A DNA stretch of 64,000 nt from Rhodobacteraceae bacterium F11138 (GTDB lineage Bacteria; Pseudomonadota; Alphaproteobacteria; Rhodobacterales; Rhodobacteraceae). Position numbers and translations under genes: made by a program. The stretch covers positions 1 to 64,000 of the forward strand of contig JAEKDP010000011.1 in assembly GCA_016521575.1 (NCBI GenBank), given 5' to 3'. The notes below the pieces were generated by a model. That model saw nothing but the letters and a program-made list of their open reading frames with translations, searched no databases and was not told the DNA's origin. This document shows, piece by piece, positions 34,090 to 42,433 of the stretch (the stretch's first letter is position 1; the number at the start of each line of letters is the position of its first letter).

Positions 34090-35807
34090 GCTGATTTCCT
34101 TTCTATTCGATCCCTGTGCCCGATTGCCCAGGTGCGATAGGGGGCGAGCGCCTTGGGGGGCCGATGCGCGACACACAGCAGCGTCGTGTTCGGCAGTTCC
34201 TTTTTCAACAAGGCAAACAATTCGGTTTCCGCCTGCAGGTCGAGCGCGCTGGTGGCTTCGTCCAGCAGGGCAAAAGAGGGCTTGTGGATCAGCAGCCGCG
34301 CGATGGCGAGGCGTTGGCGTTCGCCCATCGAAAGCCCCTGGACGGCTTCACTGCCCTCAAGGCCAAGTCGATCCCGACAATGGGGCAGGCCCACAAGGTT
34401 CAGAACCTCGTGCAGGCGCGCGTCGGATACCTCCGCCGGATCACTTGGGTAACAGATCGCGGCGGCAAGGCTTTCATTGAAGACCCGTGGCACCTGCGGA
34501 AGCGCAACCAAACCGTCCCGAGGTCCGTCTATCGAACCTTCGCCATATGGCCACAGCCCTGTCAGCGCCGACAGAAGCGTCGTCTTGCCAGCGCCGGAAG
34601 GACCGGAAACCCAGATACGTTCGCCCGCTTCAATCCTGATGTCAGGGACCGGCGTCAATGCTGTTCCGTCGGGTGTGTGCAGTCTCAGGCCCGCGACGCT
34701 CATCCCGGCGTCTGTTGATTGCTTTCGCCGTATCGCGCGCGGGACACCGGGCATCGGTTCCGGATCCGCGGTATTGGCAAAGAGATCGTCAAGACGCTGG
34801 GCAACCGCGGCAATTTCCGCGAGATCCCGATAATTGAAGATAAACCAGCTGAGCGTTGTCGCCACCGAAGAGAAGGCGGATGCCAGTTGCATCAAGCCAC
34901 CGAAAGTCACCGCCTTGGCGAAATAGGCCGGCAGTGCAAAAAAGAGCGGAATCCGCAGGATCGAGCGGTAATACGGCTTGGTGAAAAGGCCGAGAATGAA
35001 TTCACGCCCGATCAGCCGGTTCCAGTTGTTCTTGATCGCCACAAACCGACGATCCAGCCGCTTGCGCTCGGCGTTTTCACCCCGCGATTGGGCTATTTCG
35101 GTTGCATTGTCCCGAACCTGAACAAGCGCATGTCGAAAATCTGCTTCGCGGCGCTCTTGTCGAAAGACCAGCCCCTTGAGCGGCTTGCCCAGAAGGTGTG
35201 TGATCAAGGTCGATCCAGCGACATAAAGGAATGCAAGCCAGACCATGTAGCGAGGGATCGTGACATCCCAACCAAGCAATTCGAATTCCAGCGCAAACCC
35301 TGACAGGTTCCACAGGATCGCCACATAGGACACCAGCGCGACGACGTTCGTGATCACATCGATTGAGACCACAAGCAGAAGTCGAATGAAGTTGCGACAA
35401 TCTTCGGCGATGCGTTGATCCGGATTGTCCACGGCGGCGGGCGAAAGCCCCGGGCGCAGGTGCCAGTATGCCGCCTTGCCCAGCCAGGACCGCAATGCGG
35501 CATCGGTGAGACGTTCGCGCCAGAACAGCAACAACTTGTCGCGAATCCATTGCCCGAACAGGGCCGCCGCAGCCCAGAGCCCAACCAGACCGGCAAAGAC
35601 CGAAAGCTGGGCAATGGCCTCTGAAACGTCGAACTGTTCCAAGGCGTCGTAAAACACCTTGGTCCAGGAAATCATCTGTACCGAGATCCAGACGCCTAGA
35701 AACTCAAGACCCAGCACAGCTGCGTAAAGACCGAAACCGATCCAGCTGCGCGGCCCCAGGGCCGCGCGTCTGAACAACCTGTAGATGCTGCCAAAGAAAT
35801 TCAGCAT
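34086..35807 (-). CDS. YddA/SbmA-type ABC transporter, fused membrane and ATPase domains
   Basis: A 573-residue half-transporter. The N-terminal membrane domain (about 1-310) has the ABC_membrane_2 hallmarks WRERLTDAALRSWL, DNPDQRIAEDCRNF and FRHALVQVRDNATEIA, as in YddA, BacA/SbmA and ABCD proteins. The C-terminal ATPase has Walker A WVSGPSGAGKTTLLSALTGL, signature LSMGERQRLAIARLL and Walker B FALLDEATSALD. In YddA-like proteins the direction of transport is uncertain. Its position between a TonB haem-type receptor and a HmuS-like protein suggests a role in moving haem or a siderophore across the inner membrane. The ATG lies 5 bp beyond the receptor gene stop. Confidence 0.87.
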   Translation of the reverse strand: MLNFFGSIYRLFRRAALGPRSWIGFGLYAAVLGLEFLGVWISVQMISWTKVFYDALEQFDVSEAIAQLSVFAGLVGLWAAAALFGQWIRDKLLLFWRERLTDAALRSWLGKAAYWHLRPGLSPAAVDNPDQRIAEDCRNFIRLLLVVSIDVITNVVALVSYVAILWNLSGFALEFELLGWDVTIPRYMVWLAFLYVAGSTLITHLLGKPLKGLVFRQERREADFRHALVQVRDNATEIAQSRGENAERKRLDRRFVAIKNNWNRLIGREFILGLFTKPYYRSILRIPLFFALPAYFAKAVTFGGLMQLASAFSSVATTLSWFIFNYRDLAEIAAVAQRLDDLFANTADPEPMPGVPRAIRRKQSTDAGMSVAGLRLHTPDGTALTPVPDIRIEAGERIWVSGPSGAGKTTLLSALTGLWPYGEGSIDGPRDGLVALPQVPRVFNESLAAAICYPSDPAEVSDARLHEVLNLVGLPHCRDRLGLEGSEAVQGLSMGERQRLAIARLLIHKPSFALLDEATSALDLQAETELFALLKKELPNTTLLCVAHRPPKALAPYRTWAIGHRDRIERKSA

Positions 35808-35812
35808 CGCAA

Positions 35813-38071
35813 TCAGAACGTCATATCAAACGAGATGGTAAAGGTACGTCCCGCCCCGGTCTGCAATTCGATCGGATTGGAACGTGCGACGGCGGCTGAC
35901 GCGCTTTGCGAATAGGTCGCGGCGTTCGCGGTGAAATACCGTTTGTCGAATACATTCTGAACCCCGAAGTTCAGCGTTCCGTTGGGGACGACCTGCCAAC
36001 TGGCATACAGATCCAGCAACCCGTATCCGGCGGGTTTGTAATCATCCGCACTATCGGTTTCCGTGACAGCAGATGCGAGCGTGCCCACCGCTTCCAGTGT
36101 GAGATCGTATTGTGGCAAATCCTGTCGCAGGCTGATCACGGCCGTCAGCGGCGGCAAGGTATGCGGTGTTTCGCCGGCATCCCAGGAAACCTGCTGCGTC
36201 CCTTTTTGCCAGGATGCCGAGAACGTTCCGCTCAGCAGATCCGAGAAAGCCCAGGCTGCAGAGGCTTCGACACCCCAGACATCCACACTTGACAGATTCC
36301 GGTATGTATACTGTGCGGTACCAGGGATGTTGTAGAAGCTTTGAATGAAGTTGTCGTATTTTGCCTTGAAGCCGTTTACCGCAAAATAGCCGTTTCCATA
36401 CTCACCGCGCAGGCCGATTTCATAGCTTTCGACCTCTTCCGGTTCCAGATTCGGGGCGGGTATCAAGTCAAAGAAACTGCCGGGCACCGATGTGAAAAGT
36501 TGCTGAGCCGTCGGCATCTTGAAGCCTTCGCCGTATTTGGCCCATACGGAATAGGTATCGTCGAAACGGTAGATTGCCCCCAGACTTTTGAGCAGCTTGC
36601 TGTCGTCACGCACCCGTGGCTCAAGACCGGCGACCGGCTTGTAATCGGCATTGACGCGCGGCGTGATTTTGTAGGTTGCATAGCGCAGACCCGGCGTCAG
36701 TCCGAACCGGCCGTTGCCGAAAACGATGCGATCCTGAACGAACAGATCCGCCCGGCGGGTATCGGAATTCGCAAAGTTGAAACCCCCCGCCGGTCTTGTC
36801 GAAACCGCGCCGGTCGTCAGGTTGGTTTCAACGTCAAGTCGTGAATAGTCGGATTTGGTCAGATCACCGTCAAATCCGAATATCAGATTGTGTTCGGTCT
36901 GGCCCGTCATGAAAACCGAATAGGCCTGAACGTCAAGTTCAAGGAACTCTTCGCTATAGCTCATGTAGTCTTGCGTTCTGATGCTGTCACCTGCGGCGGA
37001 TTGCGACAGTTCGGTGCCGGACCGCTCGTATCCGTTTGGCGAAAAGGACAACATCGATCGGACGTTGTCGATAAACCCTACGTCCGGTGTCCAGGTGTGT
37101 TCGATCGCATAGCGATCGCGTTTGAGATCCAGCTTGCGGTTCTTGTTGTAAATGATTTCGCCGGTCGGCAATCCGGTGAACGAAGAATATTGCGGCCCCA
37201 GAAGATAATTCTGCTGAACACTGGTATCGCGTCTCAGGATGTCTGCGGTGAATTCCAGACGGTGCCGGGTGCTTGGGGTCCAGACCAGCTTGGCAAGCAG
37301 ATGATCAGAACTGCTTTTGGTCGGGTCGAATGCGTTACAGGGCGTCGCGCCCCAGTCCAGATTGCGTGGACAGCCGTAGATCCCGCCATCGGCGCGGGCA
37401 TTTGACAGTTGGGGTTCACTGCCATCGGAACGCGCATACCCCAGAAGAACCTGCACCGTCGGGGATAGCTGCTGCGCGAAATTGAGCGAAGCCGTGGTTC
37501 CCTTGTCGAATGAATCATAGGCGAGCCTGGCTTCCAGGCCCTGATCTTTGCCGTCCAGGATGTCCTCGGGATCAATCGTCTCAAATGCGACAACACCGCC
37601 AAGCGCATCTGAACCCCACAGAACGGAAGATGGTCCGCGAAAGACCTCGACCTGCTTGATAAAGCTGAAATCCACATAGTCCCGCGTGCCGTCGATGATG
37701 CGCTCGGCCACGCGCGACCCATCGACCTGCAATTGCACCCGGTTGCCCCCGACACCCCGGATATTGATGCCGCCAAAGGTGCTGAACGGGTCGGTCGCTG
37801 TGGTCTGGCGCCCGGTTGTGACCCCGGGAATCGTGCGGGTCAGTTCGCCAAAGTCCGTGATGTTGCGGTCCTTGATCTCTTGGCCGTCGATGATCGTGAT
37901 GTTCGAGGGCACATCGAGAACCGTGCTCTCTTCGCGATTGGCTTGCACGACGATCGGTGCGAGCGTGAATGTTTCATTCTCGTCATCCTGTGCATATGCA
38001 GAATATGGTATGTGAATTAGAGCGGTGGTTGCGCACAGGAACAGACGGCGCGCCGTGGGCGATGTCGACAT
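35813..38071 (-). CDS. TonB-dependent outer-membrane receptor, haem/haemoglobin type
   Basis: A 752-residue receptor with a signal peptide (ARRLFLCATTALIHIPYSAY), a likely TonB box around ETFTLAPIVVQA, a plug domain (NITIIDGQEIKDRNITDFGE, GGINIRGVGGNRVQLQVDGS) and a 22-strand barrel ending in FTISFDMTF with the terminal Phe needed for insertion. The plug wording VQLQVDGSR and barrel motifs such as GYGLLDLYASWQVVPNGTLN match the haemoglobin/transferrin/lactoferrin receptor family. It heads an operon with an ABC protein, an HmuS-like protein and a ChaN-like protein. AAGAGAG lies before the ATG. Confidence 0.9.
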   Translation of the reverse strand: MSTSPTARRLFLCATTALIHIPYSAYAQDDENETFTLAPIVVQANREESTVLDVPSNITIIDGQEIKDRNITDFGELTRTIPGVTTGRQTTATDPFSTFGGINIRGVGGNRVQLQVDGSRVAERIIDGTRDYVDFSFIKQVEVFRGPSSVLWGSDALGGVVAFETIDPEDILDGKDQGLEARLAYDSFDKGTTASLNFAQQLSPTVQVLLGYARSDGSEPQLSNARADGGIYGCPRNLDWGATPCNAFDPTKSSSDHLLAKLVWTPSTRHRLEFTADILRRDTSVQQNYLLGPQYSSFTGLPTGEIIYNKNRKLDLKRDRYAIEHTWTPDVGFIDNVRSMLSFSPNGYERSGTELSQSAAGDSIRTQDYMSYSEEFLELDVQAYSVFMTGQTEHNLIFGFDGDLTKSDYSRLDVETNLTTGAVSTRPAGGFNFANSDTRRADLFVQDRIVFGNGRFGLTPGLRYATYKITPRVNADYKPVAGLEPRVRDDSKLLKSLGAIYRFDDTYSVWAKYGEGFKMPTAQQLFTSVPGSFFDLIPAPNLEPEEVESYEIGLRGEYGNGYFAVNGFKAKYDNFIQSFYNIPGTAQYTYRNLSSVDVWGVEASAAWAFSDLLSGTFSASWQKGTQQVSWDAGETPHTLPPLTAVISLRQDLPQYDLTLEAVGTLASAVTETDSADDYKPAGYGLLDLYASWQVVPNGTLNFGVQNVFDKRYFTANAATYSQSASAAVARSNPIELQTGAGRTFTISFDMTF

Positions 38072-38161
38072 ATGACTCTCTTGAGGCTAAATTTTGGAAA
38101 ATCTGGCTGGCGCTCAAGAGGCTCGCGACGGATTGAACGCCACGCGACGTTCAGGGCGCAA

Positions 38162-38189
38162 ATGCTAACTATTTTAGTCAGGTTTGCAA
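38162..38189 (-). promoter_or_regulatory. Candidate iron-regulated promoter of the TonB receptor operon
   Basis: On the minus strand TTGCAA (38184-38189) and TAGCAT (38162-38167) are spaced by 16 bp. The spacer is filled by the near-dyad TAACTA-TTT-TAGTCA (38166-38180), an A/T-rich site in the position expected for a Fur-, Irr- or RirA-type iron repressor. Confidence 0.4.
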
Positions 38190-38623
38190 GAGGCTGTTAA
38201 CCTTTTACAGTGCCGTGCAGAATGAAAACTGGGCGACCTGTCATCCTGAAAGAAGCCTGATACCGCATAGCGGGTGTCGCGGCGAGATATTCGCGCGTGT
38301 TTTCCGCGCCGGGACGGTCATGCCACTGTCGACGACGACCGTCCGCGAGGCTGCCGAATATTCTTCCAGAGCGGTACCATTGAAGCCGTCGATGAAGATG
38401 GTCTGCATTGGCTTGCCGCGCGCGCGGTAGTGTCGGCCAATCCGGGTCTCCTGGCGCCATCTGAAGGCCGCCTCTTTCAGCTTGGTCTTGCCGGGTGCAA
38501 AGCGCGGTCTGGTCCACTTTCCGGAATGCGAACGCTGGCCGGAAGATGCCGATAGGGGGAAATCACGGTCGATCGCGAAAGAAGGGGCGATACAAGATGC
38601 ACCGCCCCTTGGTCGTGTTGTAT
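38190..38623. other. Gap of about 430 bp without a supported gene
   Basis: No reading frame here has a start codon with a ribosome site and a recognisable product. A roughly 110-codon open stretch on the minus strand (about 38560 to 38230) reads protein-like in one frame, including MQTIFIDGFNGTALEEYSA, but lacks a start near its beginning and matches nothing I know. Confidence 0.5.
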
Positions 38624-40210
38624 CTATTTAAGTCCAACCTGATCGAAGATGTGGCCGCCCAGCGGATGCACCACATAGCCTTCGACTTCGGGGCGCATGG
38701 TCATGTAGACAACCGAATGCGCGATTGTGGCCCAAGGCGCCTGATCCTTGAAAATCACCTGCGCCTCTCTATACAGTTTTGCCCGCGCATCCTGATCGAA
38801 CAAGGCTTTGGCCTTTTGCAGTTTGGCGTCAAATTCTTCGTTGCACCATTGCGCGCGGTTGCCGGCCCCGATGCCATCACAACCCAGGTTCACGCCCAGG
38901 AAATTGTCCGGATCGCCGTTGTCGCTTGTCCAGCCCAGCAGGACGGCGCCATCCCGATTGGGGTCTTTGGAACGTTCAAGATATTCGCCCCACTCGTATG
39001 AAATGATTTCGACGTTCACACCGATCTCGGCCATGTCGGCTTGGATGAGTTCGGCCATGCGACGTGCATTGGGGTTGTACGGGCGCTGTACAGGCATTGC
39101 CCAGATATTCAGGTTCAGATTCTCGACGCCTTCTTCGGCCAGCATGGCTTTGGCGGCCTCAGGATCATAGGGGTCATCTTTGATGTCGTCGTTGTAAGAC
39201 CACATCGACGGAGGAAGCGGGTTCTTGGCAATCTGGCCGGAGCCCTGGAAAACCACGTCGATGATCGTCTGCTTGTCGATCGCCATATTCAGTGCTTTGC
39301 GGACCTTGGCGTTGTCGAATGGCGCAACGTTGGTGTTGTAGGCAAGGTAGCCCACGTTCAGGCCCTCTTGTTCCATGACTACGACATCTTCGGCGTCTTT
39401 CATTTCCTGCACATCGGCCGGGTTGGGATAGGCCATGATGTGGCATTCACCCGCCTTGACCTTCAGGTAACGCACTGAAGCATCCGGCGTGATCGCAAAG
39501 ACCAGGCTTTCGACTTTCGCCTTGTCGCCATAGTATTCGTCGTTGCGCAAGTACCGGATAAAGGCGTCTTTCTGATAGGCCTGGAAGCTGAACGGCCCGG
39601 TGCCAATGGGCGCCTGGTTCAGCATCTCGGGGGTGCCGGCCTGGATCATCGCGTCAGCGTATTCCTTCGACATGATCGATCCGAAATCCATCGCCATATT
39701 GGCAAGAAAAGGAGCTTCGGGGCGAGTCAGATTAAAGACAACCGTATGATCATCCACTTTCTCGATGCTCTCGATCAAGTCCGCCATCGACATACTGATA
39801 AAGTTGTCGAATGTCCCTCCGGCCACCGAGTTGTACGGATTCTCAGTGTTGCCTTGACGATCAAACGTGAAAATCACGTCGTCTGCGTTGAAGTCGCGCG
39901 TTGGTGTGAATTGATCGTTGGAATGAAACTTGACACCTTCGCGAAGTTTGAAGGTGATCGTCAGGCCATCGTCGCTGACCTCCCAGCTTTCCGCAAGGCC
40001 GGGCGTCACTTCGGTTGTGCCTACCTTGAATTCGGTCAGACGATCGTAAAGAGGATGACTGGACGCATCAAATGTCGTGCCGGACGCATAGAGCGCCGGA
40101 TCAAATCCTTCGGGTGATCCTTCAGAGCAATACACAAGCGACTGCGCCGATGCTGAAACGCCAATCGCGCTCATCAGCAAGCTGGCGGCTATGCAAGATT
40201 TCAAAGACAA
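38624..40210 (-). CDS. DppA-type periplasmic binding protein (dipeptide/haem class)
   Basis: A 528-residue family 5 extracellular solute-binding protein. A signal peptide runs to SASAQS, and the mature start LVYCSEGSPEGFDPALYASG is diagnostic of the DppA/HbpA subgroup. Other landmarks are DDGLTITFKLREGVKFHS, PIGTGPFSFQAYQKD and NKQ-type AYNTNVAPFDNAKVRKALNM. I place the start at TTG 40210 behind GGGAGGG because the upstream frame to 40270 lacks a ribosome site. E. coli DppA and Haemophilus HbpA bind haem or glutathione as well as peptides. No permease genes accompany it here; the haem receptor operon is 550 bp downstream on the same strand. Confidence 0.88.
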   Translation of the reverse strand: MSLKSCIAASLLMSAIGVSASAQSLVYCSEGSPEGFDPALYASGTTFDASSHPLYDRLTEFKVGTTEVTPGLAESWEVSDDGLTITFKLREGVKFHSNDQFTPTRDFNADDVIFTFDRQGNTENPYNSVAGGTFDNFISMSMADLIESIEKVDDHTVVFNLTRPEAPFLANMAMDFGSIMSKEYADAMIQAGTPEMLNQAPIGTGPFSFQAYQKDAFIRYLRNDEYYGDKAKVESLVFAITPDASVRYLKVKAGECHIMAYPNPADVQEMKDAEDVVVMEQEGLNVGYLAYNTNVAPFDNAKVRKALNMAIDKQTIIDVVFQGSGQIAKNPLPPSMWSYNDDIKDDPYDPEAAKAMLAEEGVENLNLNIWAMPVQRPYNPNARRMAELIQADMAEIGVNVEIISYEWGEYLERSKDPNRDGAVLLGWTSDNGDPDNFLGVNLGCDGIGAGNRAQWCNEEFDAKLQKAKALFDQDARAKLYREAQVIFKDQAPWATIAHSVVYMTMRPEVEGYVVHPLGGHIFDQVGLK

Positions 40211-40467
40211 TTTTCCCTCCCAAGATAATATATCGCGGCGCAGTCCGACGGATGTCCCTTTGATTGTCAAGGCTGAACCCGGAAATACAGGGCACGCATA
40301 ACGTAACTGGATACCGCCGGAACAAAATCTGTTGGCTGCGGCCGGCGGTTGTACTGAATCCGGCGCGCATCCGCCCGGACGCGATATGCACCGGGTGCGG
40401 TAACGGCGTCCTCACGGGCCGGCCCACAAGTATTTTCAGCCATCTTGTAGCATGCTAGTTCTGGGGT

Positions 40468-41016
40468 ATGCATAATCTGGATGCCTTTCCCCCTAGGAAT
40501 ACCCGTACGCATGAGGTCTGCGGCGCGGGTGCGTATGTGTTCGCTTTTGCGCTTGCGGTGCGCTTGGCTGGTCCCACGATATGGGTGCGTGAGCATTGGG
40601 AACCCCAATTGATCAACCCAACGGGGTTTGCCGGATTCGTCTCTCCTGCCGAGCTCGCAATTTGCAACACTGAAAAGCAGACAGAGACACTTGCCGTGGC
40701 CGAAGAGGCCCTGCGGTCAGGCGCGGTTTCCTTGGTTGTGATGCAAGTGAACAAGCCCATAGAGTTGACCGAAGGTCGGCGCTTGCAGCTTGCGGCGCGG
40801 GATGGGAAATCGACCGGACTGGCAATCATTTCAGAAGGGATGGGCAGTAATGCCGCCGAAACCCGGTGGCGTTGTACGCCTGGATTTGACCCCAAGGACT
40901 CGACTCTGCAGCAGTGGGAGCTTATTAAGAACAAATCAGGAACATTGGGTGTTTGGCATGTCAGATGGGACACGGCGTCGCGTCGTTTCTTTGTGGTTTC
41001 CCCGACTGGCAAGTGA
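40468..41016 (+). CDS. imuA: ImuA, translesion mutagenesis accessory protein
   Basis: First gene of the imuA-imuB-dnaE2 cassette. The 182-residue product is the short RecA-like ImuA of alphaproteobacteria: RTHEVCGAGAYVFAFALAVR (residual ATPase-fold start), LRSGAVSLVVMQVNKPIELT, EGRRLQLAARDGKSTGLAII and a C-terminal WHVRWDTASRRF. It is needed with ImuB for DnaE2-dependent bypass of DNA damage. The start at 40468 is the only ATG before the conserved region after an in-frame stop; the ribosome site is poor. It overlaps imuB by 59 bp. Confidence 0.83.
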   Translation: MHNLDAFPPRNTRTHEVCGAGAYVFAFALAVRLAGPTIWVREHWEPQLINPTGFAGFVSPAELAICNTEKQTETLAVAEEALRSGAVSLVVMQVNKPIELTEGRRLQLAARDGKSTGLAIISEGMGSNAAETRWRCTPGFDPKDSTLQQWELIKNKSGTLGVWHVRWDTASRRFFVVSPTGK

Positions 41017-42433
41017 CCGGATTTTACGCCGGCACCTGATAGACGGGCCGTTTGTTCTGACGCTCAAACAAAAGAACGCCAATCGGATTTATTGTCTGAA
41101 CGCTGACGCCTCCCGACAGGGTCTGCACGCGGGTATGTCCTATGCTGATGCGCGCGCATTCTGCCCCAAATTGCAAAGCCGTATGGCCGAGCCTGAACAA
41201 GACAAGCGGTTTCTGCATATCCTGCGCCGCTGGGCCATGCGCTATTGTCCCTGGGTTGGTCTGGAGGGGGATGATGGGCTGGTTTTGGACATCACCGGCT
41301 CGGCGCATCTGTATGGCAGCGAACACGCCATGCTGAGCGATATGCGTGTTCGTCTGATGCGTGCAGGACTGTCTGTGCAGATTGGCTGTGCGGATACACG
41401 CGGGGCAGCATGGGCCTTGGCGCATCATGGTGAGGGGGTGGCAAGTGGCGACATGTTGGCAGCTTTGAAAACCCTGCCCGTTGCCGCTTTGCGAATAGAA
41501 GACAGCGTATCCGTTGCCTTGCAGCGTCTGGGCCTGCGTCATATTGGCGATCTGGCCCAAGCCCCGCGTGCACCGCTTTCCCGTCGTTTCGGTCCCGATC
41601 TTTTATTGCGGCTGGATCAGGCGTTAGGACAGCAGCCCGAAGCGATCACACCACAGACCGAGCCGCCCCATTACGCGGTGCGGATGACTTTGCCTGAACC
41701 CATCGGTCTTTTGGCGGACGTCATGGCAGGTACAGAGCGGCTTCTTGTTCAACTTTGCAAGAAGCTGAAAGCACAGGACGTCGGTGCACGCACGCTGTGC
41801 ATGACTTTGCGCCGCGTCGATCAAGGCGATCAACAGGCAGAGTTACGTCTGGCGCGCGCCTTGCGGGATCCTCAGCGCATTTTACCCCTGTTCGAGCGCG
41901 GGCTGGCCGAGGTAGAGGCCGGGTTTGGTATTGACCAGCTAAGGCTGGAGGCCACGCAGGTCGAAAGCGTACCCGTCCAGCAGATCAGCCATGTTTCGGA
42001 CGGCGGAAAAGACAAGCTGGATGATCTGATCTCACGCCTTGGAACCCGGATCGGGCTGGAAAACATCCAGCGGTTTCTGCCCGCTGACAGCCATATTCCC
42101 GAACGCAGCTTCATTGTGGCACCTGCGGCCTATTCAGACCCGGCCGGTGGTTGGGTCAATACGCAGCCGCGCCCGATCTGTCTGTTTCCACCAGAGCCTA
42201 TTGCCGCAATGGGGGCGCGGCCCCCTGCACGGTTCCGCTGGCGGCGCATGTCGCTGACCACCGGCCGTGCCACAGGGCCAGAGCGCATTATCCCGGAATG
42301 GTGGCTTGAGGATGACAACTGGCGATCGGGCCTGCGCGATTACTGGCGGATTGAAACCATGCAGGGACGGCGTTTGTGGTTGTTTTACACGCCACAGAAT
42401 CCGGGCTGGTTCGTGCAGGGGGAGTTTGCATGA
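40958..42433 (+). CDS. imuB: ImuB, inactive Y-family polymerase-like clamp adaptor
   Basis: A 491-residue Y-family-like protein that bridges DnaE2 to the beta clamp during error-prone repair. The start RRVVSLWFPRLASDRILRR lacks the metal-binding Asp of active Y-polymerases, as is normal for ImuB. GLVLDITGSAHLYGSEHAML, VAALRIEDSVSVALQRLGL and GDLAQAPRAPLSRRFGPDLL follow the family. The C-terminal region has FQ-type end sequence [23 protein letters not shown] 40958 is chosen by alignment to the family start; it lies inside imuA. The stop overlaps dnaE2 as ATGA. Confidence 0.9.
   Translation: MSDGTRRRVVSLWFPRLASDRILRRHLIDGPFVLTLKQKNANRIYCLNADASRQGLHAGMSYADARAFCPKLQSRMAEPEQDKRFLHILRRWAMRYCPWVGLEGDDGLVLDITGSAHLYGSEHAMLSDMRVRLMRAGLSVQIGCADTRGAAWALAHHGEGVASGDMLAALKTLPVAALRIEDSVSVALQRLGLRHIGDLAQAPRAPLSRRFGPDLLLRLDQALGQQPEAITPQTEPPHYAVRMTLPEPIGLLADVMAGTERLLVQLCKKLKAQDVGARTLCMTLRRVDQGDQQAELRLARALRDPQRILPLFERGLAEVEAGFGIDQLRLEATQVESVPVQQISHVSDGGKDKLDDLISRLGTRIGLENIQRFLPADSHIPERSFIVAPAAYSDPAGGWVNTQPRPICLFPPEPIAAMGARPPARFRWRRMSLTTGRATGPERIIPEWWLEDDNWRSGLRDYWRIETMQGRRLWLFYTPQNPGWFVQGEFA

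Noticed and set aside
38230-38560. Protein-like minus-strand stretch containing MQTIFIDGFNGTALEEYSA
   Set aside because: No start codon near its beginning, no ribosome site and no family match; kept only as a note in the gap entry.
40271-40467. Possible LexA box upstream of imuA (GAAC AAAATCT GTTG and AGTTCTGG)
   Set aside because: Neither fits GTTC-N7-GTTC or its complement.
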